Source: Notamacropus eugenii | Taxonomy: Eukaryota; Chordata; Mammalia; Diprotodontia; Macropodidae | DNA: 64,000 nt | Reading direction: 5' to 3' | Assembly: GCF_028372415.1 (NCBI RefSeq) | Contig: NC_092877.1 | Location: 387,611,342 to 387,675,341 of the forward strand | Shown here: positions 10,864-20,200 of the stretch, piece by piece | How positions within the stretch are numbered: the stretch's first letter is position 1 | Layout of the letters: every line of letters begins with the position of its first letter | Program-made: the position numbers and the translations under genes | Notes under the pieces: model-generated | The model's database searches: none | Seen by the model: the letters and a program-made list of their open reading frames with translations, nothing else | What the model was told of the DNA's origin: nothing

Positions 10864-11542
10864 CTCTGTGTCTGTTTCCTCTCTGTTTCCCTCTCCCCTC
10901 TCATCATGCCCCCAGCCACCAGTGCTCACCTAGGCTCTGCCTCTACTTCCTCTATAGCTCTCAGAGCTCACACATTCAGCCTTGAGGTTGTTAACTGTGG
11001 GCCCTCATTTTATTGAGGCCCAGAAAGGGAAGAGGACTTGCCTAAGTCCCCACAGGTAGTATGTGGCAGGGGTGGGATTCAAACCCAGGGCCTTAGACTT
11101 CATGCCTCCCCTCCCCCATCCCACACACCCTTTGGATGCTCAATGTGAATTTTTTAATTAAACACTGAAAAGGTCCGTGGACCATGGTTCAAGAGCTATG
11201 TGCCCATCTCCTCCCCTCCTGCCCACTCTTTGGGAGAGGCATTTTTTTTCCCCTCTCACTCAGCTGTCCATCTGGAGACCAAGTCCCATGTCCCCCAGGA
11301 GGCTAACCGTGTGCTCTTCCATCCTCAGTGGAGGCATAAGCAGGGACTGGACAGGGGTCCCCAGGAAGCTGTATCAGCCAGGTGGGAAGAAGCCACGATG
11401 TGTATGTGTGAGAACCACGGGGCCCCCCACCGGCCAGGCAAGCCCCACCGGCCATGATGACCGTGGAGACTTGGACAACCCGAGCCTGCAGGAGTACATG
11501 GGCTGCCCACCGCTGGCCAGCAGCTGTACCTTACAAGACTGA
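3749..11542 (+). CDS. CYB5D2: CYB5D2 (neuferricin), complete
   Basis: This is a haem-binding protein of the MAPR/cytochrome b5-like family, reported for human as a membrane-associated or secreted factor linked to neurogenesis and cytochrome P450 function. The coding exons are 3749-4031, 4818-4958, 9117-9303 and 11329-11542, giving 825 nt, i.e. 274 codons plus stop (human has 264 residues). Residues 1-16 are basic ([11 protein letters not shown]), residues about 17-38 form an Ala/Val-rich hydrophobic signal or anchor segment, and the b5-like fold starts near [13 protein letters not shown], continuing with [16 protein letters not shown] and ending near YEERYACVG. The C-terminal half has a Cys-rich region ([51 protein letters not shown]). 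An upstream in-frame GTG at 3719 is not an ATG, so 3749 is the chosen start. Confidence 0.96.
4168..4226. repeat. (AC)n microsatellite
   Basis: About 29 uninterrupted AC dinucleotides lie in CYB5D2 intron 1. Confidence 0.98.
4227..4798. repeat. C-rich minisatellite filling CYB5D2 intron 1
   Basis: Irregular tandem units built on C-runs plus CGTCACACGCCCCTCCC or CATCACCCCCC repeat for about 570 bp, up to 20 bp before the exon 2 acceptor. With the adjoining AC repeat, most of the 786-bp intron is simple sequence. The long proline/histidine frame through it is a by-product of composition. Confidence 0.92.
4818..4958 (+). CDS. CYB5D2: CYB5D2 coding exon 2
   Basis: The acceptor CCCCCGCAG precedes GCAGAGACGCC and the donor is GTAG|GTGCGG. 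The exon has 141 nt and encodes [17 protein letters not shown], then [18 protein letters not shown] and EERYACVG. This is the second half of the b5-like domain, with RDASRAF as a family hallmark. Confidence 0.96.
   Translation, partial: AETPPAPSSPGTSRPGGSATTCPTCRPPRCSPCGTGCASTRSATRA
5735..5865 (-). repeat. MIR/marsupial SINE fragment
   Basis: The reverse-strand core 'AAGTGACTTGCCCAAGGTCA' is followed by 'CACAGCTAGGCAG' and 'TCTTCCTGACTCCAGGCC'. It lies in CYB5D2 intron 2. Confidence 0.7.
5905..6465 (+). repeat. L2/CR1-type LINE 3' fragment
   Basis: The sequence resembles the degraded 3' end of L2 ORF2 and its 3' end: 'GAGCTCCTTGAGGGCAGG', 'TTTGTGTCCTCAG', 'TGCTTAGTAAACG'. It lies in CYB5D2 intron 2 and is old and highly diverged. 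Confidence 0.65.
6720..7045 (+). repeat. L2/CR1-type LINE fragment
   Basis: The segment contains a second degraded piece of the same 3' coding region: 'CTGCCAAAATAATCTCCCT', a pattern like 'TTGACTCCACTGCCTATAAA', and 'CATTCCCTGT'-type ends. It lies in CYB5D2 intron 2. Confidence 0.5.
7632..7860 (+). repeat. unnamed marsupial interspersed repeat (family also at 14.0 kb)
   Basis: The 'CATCCTTCGTTTTGAAGAGA' start, 'GAGGCAGGGCTAGAGAG', 'GTCCAGTGGCAGGACAAAAG' and 'GTGGATGACCTTGGTGTGT' recall a SINE-like family common in marsupial introns. A second, shorter copy lies at 14025-14180. I do not recall the formal name. Confidence 0.6.
8565..8662 (-). repeat. L2-type LINE 3' end fragment
   Basis: 'AATTAAGTGCTTACTACAGG', then 'TGGAGATAAAAATAGAAG' and 'CCCCTGCTCTCTGGGAG', read as the reverse complement of the L2 3' end. 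It lies in CYB5D2 intron 2. Confidence 0.6.
9117..9303 (+). CDS. CYB5D2: CYB5D2 coding exon 3
   Basis: The acceptor TTGCCCCCAG precedes GAAAACTGATC and the donor is AG|GTAAGT. The exon has 187 nt and encodes [18 protein letters not shown], then [18 protein letters not shown], then [18 protein letters not shown] and CSKQ. It aligns with human VTGRFYGEDGLPTPALT and CNAEWSSARGSRLWCSQ. Confidence 0.96.
9360..9425 (+). repeat. L2-type LINE 3' terminus
   Basis: The segment holds the typical L2 end, 'GTGCCTGGCATATCGTAGG' followed by 'TACTTAATAAATGCTTATT'. Confidence 0.7.
9425..9660 (-). repeat. MIR-like SINE
   Basis: In reverse orientation: 'TGTACTGGGCACTGTGCTAA', 'CAGTCCTCAGAACAACC', the core 'GGGTGAGGAAACTGAGACAG', then 'GACTTGCTCAGGGTCACACT'. 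This is a complete-looking MIR in CYB5D2 intron 3. Confidence 0.8.
9665..9800 (-). repeat. MIR-like SINE fragment
   Basis: A second reverse MIR core, 'ACGAGGAAACTGAGACCTAG' with 'CAGGATTCGAATTCAG', lies directly beside the previous copy. Confidence 0.65.
10535..10770 (+). repeat. L2/CR1-type LINE fragment
   Basis: The segment is a degraded coding-side fragment with 'CTGGCTCCTGACCTCATCAC' and 'TTCTCTCTGTCCTTATCCT', similar to other L2-like stretches in this window. It lies in CYB5D2 intron 3. Confidence 0.45.
10821..10858. repeat. (CT)n microsatellite
   Basis: Nineteen uninterrupted CT units lie in CYB5D2 intron 3. Confidence 0.97.
10995..11110 (-). repeat. MIR-like SINE fragment
   Basis: The reverse core 'TTGAGGCCCAGAAAGGGAAG' precedes 'AGGACTTGCCTAAGTCCCC' and 'GGATTCAAACCCAGGGC'. 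It lies about 220 bp upstream of CYB5D2 exon 4. Confidence 0.7.
11329..11542 (+). CDS. CYB5D2: CYB5D2 coding exon 4 with stop
   Basis: The acceptor CCATCCTCAG precedes TGGAGGCATAAGC, and the TGA stop is at 11540-11542. The exon encodes [18 protein letters not shown], then [32 protein letters not shown] and ASSCTLQD. It matches the human C-terminus, including [17 protein letters not shown] and EYxGCPPLA. Confidence 0.97.
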
Positions 11543-12400
11543 GCCCTTTGGGGCGCTATCAGGAAGCCCCATCCAGAGGGCCCTGACCTGGACAGAGGGA
11601 GGGAGAGAAGGGCAGAGAGAGGAAAGAAGAGAGAAAAGAAAAGGAAGTTCCTGAGAGGTGCATCCTGCTGCAGAAGGAGGGAGCCTCCTGCTGCTAAACC
11701 CTGCCAGGCTTCTGGGGGCAGCTGTCCAGCAGGAAGAAAGGGCTCCGAGGGCTAAAGCTATCTGAAGATGGCTTGGAGGGAGGGTAGGCTGCACAGGCCA
11801 ATCTCACCCACAAAGAATAACTTGGGAGTGGTGATGGCAGATGTTGGAAGCCTTCCCCCTTGGCCCAGCCCTCCTCCCCCCCAGCACTGCCAGGCATTGG
11901 GGGTCTGTGGGGGCTCTCAGGGGCCCAGCTCCAGAGCTCAGGTCTGAGCGGGAGCAAGGCCAGGGTCTGTGAATTCAAAGTGACCAGGAACCCCTTTTCC
12001 TGGGCCCTGCAGGGAAAGCTTTAGAGCTTAGCACAGTGCTGGGCACTAAGGAGGGCCCTTTTGGGGAGAGTGGCCTACAGTCTGGACAGAGGAGCCACTG
12101 ATTCCTGAGCAGTTCTCCTTCACCCCCATTCTCAGCAGCAGGACCAGCCACGCTCACTGTGCTGAGCTCTGTCACACAGAGCCAAGGTGCGCAGACAGAA
12201 TGCAGACGGAAGCATGGTTTTTCACTTTTTCTTTTTTCCATTTTCATTCACAACGTGACTAAAATGGAAATATCTGGTGTGACTGCACATCTGTAACATA
12301 TCCAGCTGCTGGGGGGAGGAATTTAGGACTCAAAATTTTTAAAGAATGTTAAAAATTTTACATATAATTGGAAAAAAATAAAATACTTAAAAAATAACCT
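11543..12400 (+). other. CYB5D2: CYB5D2 3' UTR (proposed)
   Basis: This stretch has no coding signal after the stop. It ends in AT-rich sequence with AATAAA at 12377-12382, the first good plus-strand poly(A) signal downstream. The end point is inferred from this signal alone. Confidence 0.5.
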
Positions 12401-12404
12401 TCCT

Positions 12405-13060
12405 AAAGCATCTGTGATCGTAACTAAAGAAGCAAAGATGGACCCTATCCCCAAGCAGCTTACATCGGGACAGAGGACACAGCACACACAGGGGAACTGT
12501 AGTTACTGGGAGGAGGGCTGAGATTGTAGGGGAGGGTGCTGACTCGCCCCTTCCATGAACAGTGATAAAGTTGATTTGATCTGGATTACAGACCTGCATG
12601 GCCAGGACTTCTTTGAGAGGCAATCCCCAGTGAGGAGGTGACTAAAAACTTGGAAAATAGGGTTTGAAGAAGATGAATTGTTCTGCTGACCTCTGAGCCA
12701 GGCCTGCAACCCCAGGCACCAGACCTTGCCCCTCTGGCCAGGCCTGAGGCAGAGCTTTCCTTTCCTCAGAATGGATGCCCAGGCCTTGAAGAGGGGAAGG
12801 ACCATGGCCCTGCCGGCAGAAGTGTGAGGGGCCTGACTGGAGGTGTGAGACTGGAAAAGAGAAGAGAGGTTAGGGCTGGATTTATAGATCTGAGCACAGA
12901 GAAGCGAACTCAAGTGGTGGGAGTTGATGAGATCACCAAGTGAAGCTGCCACAGAGCCACAGCCACATGTTCAGGCCTCCGGATGGACCAACCAAGGAGA
13001 CAGGAGAAGCGGGCAGAGAGGGAGGAGAAGAGAGTGAGCAACAGCGGCCCAGGCTGCCCA
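12405..13060 (-). repeat. degenerate L2/CR1-type LINE
   Basis: The segment opens with 'CCCTATCCCCAAGCAGCTTA' and later has 'GTTAGGGCTGGATTTATAG' and 'GTTGATGAGATCACCAAG', blocks I associate with reverse L2 copies. It is very diverged and lies between the CYB5D2 and ANKFY1 3' ends. Confidence 0.45.
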
Positions 13061-13382
13061 GAGGCCCAGCAGGCCTCCAAACTGTGGGGGAGGGCAAGAC
13101 CGCCCCCTTTGAGGGTCTTGGTTTCCTACAGCTCCCATGACATTCTGTGAAGGAAGATCATTCAGACCCTGCCCCCTCCCTGCCCCTGCCCACCCCCCAC
13201 TTTCAAATATCCAAGGTAATTAGATTCCTTCAAATACTTAACAACAATTTTCAATTAAGCACTTTCCCTTCCAATTTCTCCTTTGATTTGCATAGCAAGT
13301 TTTGCTTTTCATAGAGAATACTATTTAATCATATTACAACCCTCTCCAAGTGACCATAAGGTATAATTCCAAACAAAAGACA

Positions 13383-13615
13383 GCTAGGTGGCACAATGGC
13401 TAGAGCACCAGGTCTGGACACAGGAAGACTCACCTTCCTGAGGTCAAATCTGGCCTCAGACACTTGCTAGCTGTGTGAAGCTGGGCAAGTCACTAAACTA
13501 TTTGCCTCAGTTTCTTTATCTGTCAGATGAGCTGGAGAAAGATATGGCAGACTGCTCCAGGATCTGCCAAGAAAACCCCAAGTGGGGTCATGGAGAGTCA
13601 GACACCTGAACTGGC
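13383..13615 (+). repeat. marsupial tRNA-derived SINE, MAR1/WALLSI type
   Basis: The copy is near full length: head 'ACAGCTAGGTGGCACAATGG', core 'CACTTGCTAGCTGTGTGAAG', 'CAGTTTCTTTATCTGTCAG', and tail 'GCCAAGAAAACCCCAAGTGG' followed by 'GTCATGGAGAGTCAGACA'. Confidence 0.85.
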
Positions 13616-14024
13616 ACCACTGCAGGACGATGGAAAACAGCCCAGACCCTGCCTGGGGGAGCTGAGATATGACTGCCACACCGACTTACAGGGTGACTGC
13701 TTGTTGGTATCCAGCATCATTTGGGGGGCACCCCAGCTCTACAGAGGAAACCAAGGCACAGAGGAGTTACGAAAAGTGATCAGAGCCAAGACTGGAAATG
13801 GCCTCCTGACACCCACACCCAGCGTTCTGAACTTGACCAAGTCTTGCAAAGAAATGTCCAAGCAAGTGTTTTCTCAACCACCCCCTTAGGCTCAGTGGGA
13901 AAAGGTGACCAAAGAGACCCCGTGGAAATGTCCTGGTGTGTGCTAGAATGGCACAGGCTGCCAGCTCACGCTCTCCTGGATGCCCCACGGGCTCTCACAG
14001 GGTGTTCCTGCTATCACTGCACAT

Positions 14025-14180
14025 ACTGTCTGTGTTTGTCCTTTGTTTTCAAAGAAGACCGCGCCATCAGAGACATGATGACATGACTTGCAGTTGACTT
14101 TGTTTTGAGTGAGGAAGAGCTGTGCAGGGCACCAGCCTCACTTCTCCTCCTGAGCCATCTGAATCCAATGACCAGACACA
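14025..14180 (+). repeat. unnamed marsupial interspersed repeat (same family as 7.6 kb)
   Basis: 'GTCCTTTGTTTTCAAAGAAG', 'GACATGATGACATGACTTGC', 'GTGAGGAAGAGCTGTGCAG' and 'CACCAGCCTCACTTCTCC' parallel the copy at 7632. It ends just beside the proposed ANKFY1 poly(A) site. Confidence 0.6.
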
Positions 14181-14184
14181 CTGT

Positions 14185-17153
14185 TACCAAAGGTTTTCAA
14201 TTTAATGTACATAGCTGATGCATTCTAGTGTTATTACAAGGAATCATTACAGTTAATGCAAATATCCATTTGGAAAAATACATTCTATTCCACAGACTCC
14301 TAAGTGACCGTGGCCGCACGTGCCCGCCTCCTGGTGGTTCTCAGACATTCTTTTGCCCAGCACCGCCCCCTAGGATCCCGTGACCCCAGACCCAGAAGGG
14401 CACAGAGCACTGCCCTGGGGCTTTCCCACCCAGAGCTGGCCAACAACCAAAGTGGCCAGCATCAGCTGTGAAACCTCAGGCTGAGGTACCATTGATGCAC
14501 ATGGAAAGGAAACCGTTGAGGCCTGAATCTGCAGTCTTTAAGGCATTGAGAATGGTAACGGTCTGGGAGCTCTTGGGATGGCAGGAACCAGTCAGTCCAT
14601 TTCTAGGATGGCTCTGTTCCATTCCACACAACAAAGGGAAAAATGACGCCTTGGGAGCCTGCCCCCACCCTCCTCTCCTCTGCAGGGATTTTGTGCTTTG
14701 GGGGGACTGAGGGTCTCTGCCAAGCCCTGCAGACACCTGCTTCTGGGACCCCCTCACTCCTGGGCCTCTGCTCAGGCTCTTTGCTGTCCTATTACTAACT
14801 GCCATTCAGGCCGAGGAGCTAATTTCTGGGCAGACGCTGGACTTACGCCCAGGTCGCAGACAAGAAGTCACCAGTCAGAGCCTGGATCTGCCCTTGGTGA
14901 CACCATGCGAGGAAACCAGGCGGGGCCTGTGCTTGGGACAGAAAGCATCTGTCATTCCAAGACTCAAGCTTCCGGTATAGGGACAAAGGTTGTGACCACA
15001 TGGGTCCAACTCCTGGGGAGAAAGGAAGTGTTTGGGTGAAAAAATTCCAATCCACCAAGAAGTGCCTGTCCCTTGCACCGTCCCCCCCAGTGCATGTGGC
15101 TCCCCACTTCAGGGATGTCGGTCTTGAGGCAGGTGCAGCTTAGGGATCGCCCTCATGGGCTGCAACAAGCTGTGACTGGGGGCTGGGCCAGGCTCACTTG
15201 TCCCCTTGCCTGAGGACTTTGGACTTCCCAACTGTGAATAAGGAGGATTCATGTCTCCTGCAACTGCCTGGAGCTGCTGCCTGAGCGAGTCTAATCTGCT
15301 TCTCCTTACAAGAACCCGGAAGGTGCAAAGCCGCATAGTGAAGTCAGTACCCCGACTGCAGATGCCCACAAGTGTGTTGGCAGGACTAGCATGCGGGCAG
15401 ATTGGCGCCACTGAGGGGGGGGCTTGCGGAGAGAAGAATGCCACTCCAAGATACCCCTTCCCCGCCCAAACTCAGAGCATGAGGTGTGGGGGAGGGGCCC
15501 CCAAGTCAACCTGGTATGAACTGACCCTCACTGGGCACAACACACCACAAACATGTCGTGTGTGTCCCAGTACATTTCAACACATGATTCAGACTTAAAT
15601 GTTAACAACAATGCAGGAGGCAATAACAGAAGTGCCACCCCATAACATGATTAGAGTTATCTGGATTAAAGAATTAAGTTTCACCTAATTAAACTCTGGA
15701 AAATGGTGTCTTGTGATACATTCTTGGGGAAATGCACGCCCCAAGAGCAAAGGTCCTCCAGTGTGGAAGCTGGCCAGTGACTGTGAAGGGGCGTGTGTGC
15801 ACGCACTGTGTGTGGTGTGCACACATGTGTGTGCATGTGTGTGCATACGTGTACGTGGCACACAGGGGCATTCCTGACTCCTCACCAAAGATGGGGGAGG
15901 TTCTTATTTTCTGCAAATCCCGCGTAGAATGTGACGGCGCTGAATAAACATGGTCCTGGATGAACGTTTGTCTTTTAAACATGACTGCATCCAAACTCTT
16001 GCTTAAAGCAAGGTGTGTGTGACGTGTACATACTCTCTAAAGCACGAAAATATAAACAAGTACCACTTACTTATGACCCCATTCTACATGTTGTGTAGAG
16101 AGGTACACGTGTGTGTGTGTCCGTATGTGGGTGAGTGCGTGTGCATGGATGTCTGTAGGGTGCGCACACGCTGTGGCTCCAGAAGCGGCCACCCAGCCTG
16201 AGGGAGGGTGACTCCAGAGGTCTCCTGGGCATCTTTTGGGCCCTGCCTGAGGAGAGCCTCTCCTCACTGCGATGGAGGCGGGACAGAAACCCTCCTCTCC
16301 TTTGCTCCCCACCAGCAGGGACCACTGGTCTTCCTCTGGCTGGCAAGGTGAGGACCAGGAAAGAGGGCAGCCTCGCTGGCTACCGAGGAAGAGCCCAGCG
16401 AGGAGAGGGGACCTCCCGGCCAAGTCATTTGAGCTGCATAAATGAAGCTTGTGTTCCAAATGCAATTCCCCGTGTGGCTTAAACATGGGCATTTTTCTTG
16501 TGACCACAGGTGGGAGCATCACACATGCCAGGTTTTCCGTGTGGGTGTGTGCGTGGGCTGGGATGCAGAGCCATCCCCCAGTGTGACCAGCACAAGTACA
16601 TGGCTCCCCCTGGATGTCCCTGAGGTGGGCAGGCTTGCCTCCTCCAGGGGAGCAATCCATGGGCGAGCAGGGATGCCCCCAGTAAAGCTTTCTGTTGTTA
16701 AGGCCACTTTTCTGGCAATCCTTCTCTCTGAACCCTGTTTACAAAGCGCCCACAAGCACAGCTGAGCTTCGAGAAGACTTCCTAGCGGGAAGAACCTGCC
16801 ACCAGAGTCCAAGGCAGCACCCAGCCAGCTTGAGTGGCACGCCCCCTCCCCAGCCACAGGCCTCAACGGCAGGCTCTCTCGGGGGGCTAGCGAAGCCACA
16901 CTCACCACCTTGCATCCAGTGGTCCAGTCCGATTTAAACTTCAGTGGAAATCGATCACAGCCTGATACGATGACAATCGCATAAATCATTGGTAATGGAG
17001 TAAATCACTAGGCGGTCCTTAATTGTTTTCAGCCTGTTGCAGGAGGGAGACAAAGGCTGTCGCCGCCACCTTCCTTCTCCCTGGCTGCAGGGCTGGTGAG
17101 CTGGGCGGCTGCTGCTGCCGAGGAGAACGGAGCCAGGGCAGCGCCTGGCTCCC
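14185..17153 (-). other. ANKFY1: ANKFY1 3' UTR (proposed)
   Basis: From the TAA stop down to a minus-strand ATTAAA at 14206-14201, followed by a GT-rich stretch (CAGTGTGTCTGGTCATTG), lie about 2.95 kb. That is close to the long 3' UTR I remember for human ANKFY1. The span contains TG-rich tracts near 15.8 and 16.1 kb and no clear transposon. The end point is inferred. Confidence 0.6.
15789..15862. repeat. imperfect TG-rich microsatellite
   Basis: Interrupted GTGTGTGC and GCACACATGTGTG units lie within the proposed ANKFY1 3' UTR. A second short TG tract lies at 16102-16150. Confidence 0.85.
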
Positions 17154-17286
17154 TTAGGAGACTCCCCCCAGGGTTAGAACATCAAAGCAAATGTTGCAGA
17201 CTCTCACAGGCTTGTTCAGGTCAAACTTAATGATGGGGATCTCCTTGGTGGAGCATTTGTGGCAAAGGAGACGTCCGCAGTGCCGA
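17154..17286 (-). CDS. ANKFY1: ANKFY1 last coding exon (second half of FYVE)
   Basis: The acceptor CTCCCACAG precedes TCGGCACTGCGG, whose first T completes a Cys codon. The exon encodes RHCGRLLCHKCSTKEI, then IIKFDLNKPVRVCNICFD, and ends VLTLGGVS before TAA. The R(K)HHCR basic patch and the last zinc-binding cysteine pairs are intact. Confidence 0.98.
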
Positions 17287-20200
17287 CTGTGGGAGCAAAG
17301 AGAGGAGGAAGAGGTGTGAGGGGAGGCCTGCAAACACACACCAGATGTCACCTGTTGGACCAGACCCTCAATCTGGCAGACAGGAAGTCTCAATGGTGCT
17401 CACTAGCCAGCCCTCTCAAAAGGAAGGCTACTATCCAGGATGAAAGCCTGACCCAAGGCAGAGAGGAGGTGCAGAGATGACACTCCCCTGCTCATTCTCA
17501 CCATTGGACTGAGTAGGTACAACCCCGAAGGTGTAACGAGCCTCCCTCTACCAAGGCTGAGCTGAAGCCCCAGAGGAGGGCAGAGGGGGGAGTCTGCAGC
17601 CACCCCAGAACCCCAGTCATCTGAGGATTGGATTGTGAAAACCACAAGTCCTGGGTTCCAAATCTCTCTCCCTCCCTGGTGGAGTCCTGGCTAAATGGTC
17701 TGCAGTTTCAGCTTTCTCATCTGCCCTCTCTCCCAGGCCTGGCCACCCTGAAAAAGCCATGGACTTCCCATTACCCTGAAAAAGAAGTAGTGCCTAAGGC
17801 TTCAACAGGAGGCCAGGCCTCCTGCTGGGCGGACAGACAGTATCACCCATAGGTTCTACTTGTGGTCAAGGAGAGAGAGAAGTGAGCTTCACAATACTTG
17901 AGGTGTCCTTGACCCTGGGCTGAGACATCTTCAGCCACCAAGGACTTGGAGCAAAGCATGGCCCTGTGTGGCTCATATAAAAATAAGACCTGAATTTAAA
18001 GAGCTCTCGGCAGGTGAAGGCTTTTGGCTGAACTCAGTAAAATTCAATTTAAAGAGGTACATGTAAAATTTTTGACCTGAGTTTAAATAAATAAAATCAC
18101 CACCTCCCCAAGCTGATGACAGGCAGCAACCTGGCTAGATGACAGACACACCCCTGAGGGTCTTGGTGGATCAAGTTCTGACCCGAGTCGATGAGTGGAC
18201 GAACCACGCCACCTGATCTGTGTTCGAAGAGGCTCTCAGTGAGCAAGCCACAGAGCCATTACCTTTCCAACTTATGGACACCAAACAGAGAGGAGCACGT
18301 AAAATAAAATAGGCAATTCTGATCACATAAAATTAAAAAGGTTTTCGCACAAACAAAACCAACATAGCTAAAGTTATAAGGGAAGCAAGTAAATGGGGAA
18401 AAACTGCAACAAAGTTGTCTGAAAAAGGCAGACCTTCCATCTCCAAGGTGTGTAAGAAACAGATTCACATTTGTGCAGACCAGAGCCACTCCCCAGCTGA
18501 AAACCAGTTCAAGGATATGAATAAGAAATTCAATTTTCCGAGGAAGAAATCTAAGCTAACAGGAGTCATATGAAAAAATGTTCCAAATAACTAATAACAT
18601 GATAAATGCAAATTAAAGCAACTATAAGGTTCCACCCTCAAACCCATCAGACTGGCAAAGCTTTAAAAAGTAAAATGGCAGACGGTGGAGGCGCTATGGG
18701 GAAGCAGGCGCATCAGTGCATTGTGGGTGGAGGGGCAAGCTGTGGTGGTCATCTTGAAGAGCAGTTAGGAACTGTGGCCCCAAAGTCACTAGACTGTGCC
18801 TGCACTTTGACCTCCTAACACCTCTACTAGGCTTACACTTAGAGAGATCTAAGAAAGCAGCTGAGGTCATGCCCATCGATTGGGGAATGGCCAAGCAAAC
18901 GAAGGCACATGAATGTGACAGAATCCTTTTTACAGCAGAAATGCCAAACAGGACCTCAGAAAAACTGGTAAGCCCTAGATGAGCTAATGCAGAGTAAAGT
19001 GAACAGTACAGAGAGAACAGCCTACCTGGTAACAACACACAACCTGAAAAGACTTAACCAGCTCTCTCCGAAGTTCTCAGCTGTCTCTTACTTGTCACAT
19101 CTAACAGCCTTTTCTCAGACCTCACCCCCCGTGATCCCTCTGCAGCCTTGGACACTCTATCCCTGACTACTAGCTCCTCTCCCGTCCTCAAAAAAGCCTC
19201 ACCCAGTCCATATCTTTCCTCCCTTCTGTGGCTAAACTCCTTGAGAAGACTGTCACCAAAAAGTGTCTCCACTTCCTTTCCTCTTCTTTTCTTAACTCAT
19301 CATTCAAATGAGCTGCCAAAATTTAAGAGCCATTTCTCAGTCCTCATCCTCATCCAACTCTCTATAGCCTCTGACACTGTTATCATTCTCTGCTCTCTGG
19401 GCTCTGGGGACATCCCCTCTCTCCTACTTCTCCTCCCTCACTTCTGCTCCTCAATTCCTTCTGCTGGATCTTCATCCAGATCATGCTCACTAACCCTGGG
19501 CATCCCCCATGGCTGCTGGGGGCCCTCTTTTCTGTCTACACTGTTTCACTAGATGATTTCAATTCCCAAGGATTCAGTGATCACGTTTCTGCTAATGATG
19601 CTTGCTCTACTTATCCAGCCCCAAGCTCTCTCCTAACTTTCAGACTTGCATCTCCAATTGCCTACTCGACATCTTAAACTCAACACATCCAAAAGTGAAT
19701 CCATTCTTTTCTCCCGGCCTAAACCCTCCTCCCTTCTAAACTTTTCCAATATCGTCAAGGGTACCATTTTCCTAGTCATTCTGGCTTACAGCCCAAGGGT
19801 CCTCTTGGTCTTTTCACTCTCATCACCCTGGCCAACCACTTACCAAGGCCTGTCATTTCACCTCTGCAGCGCCTGTCCTCACCCTGCCTCCACTCTGGTG
19901 TAGCTCCCCCTTACCTTACACCTGAACCCTCAAAAGAGCTGCTGGGGGTGGGGTGGGGAGAGGTCTGCATGCCCCAAGTCTCCCTGCACTCCAGCCCCAT
20001 CCCACACTCAGCTATCAAGGTGATTTTCCTAAAACACAGGTTTGACCTTCCCCACCCCCAATAAACACCACACTCAACAAACTGCAGTGGCTCCCTATTA
20101 CGTCCTATTCTAGTGTTGCTATCACACAGCAAATATAAAGTCTTTCATGACCTGCTCCCTTCTCCCTTTGCAGCCTTCTCACACCTGACTCCCCAGTACT

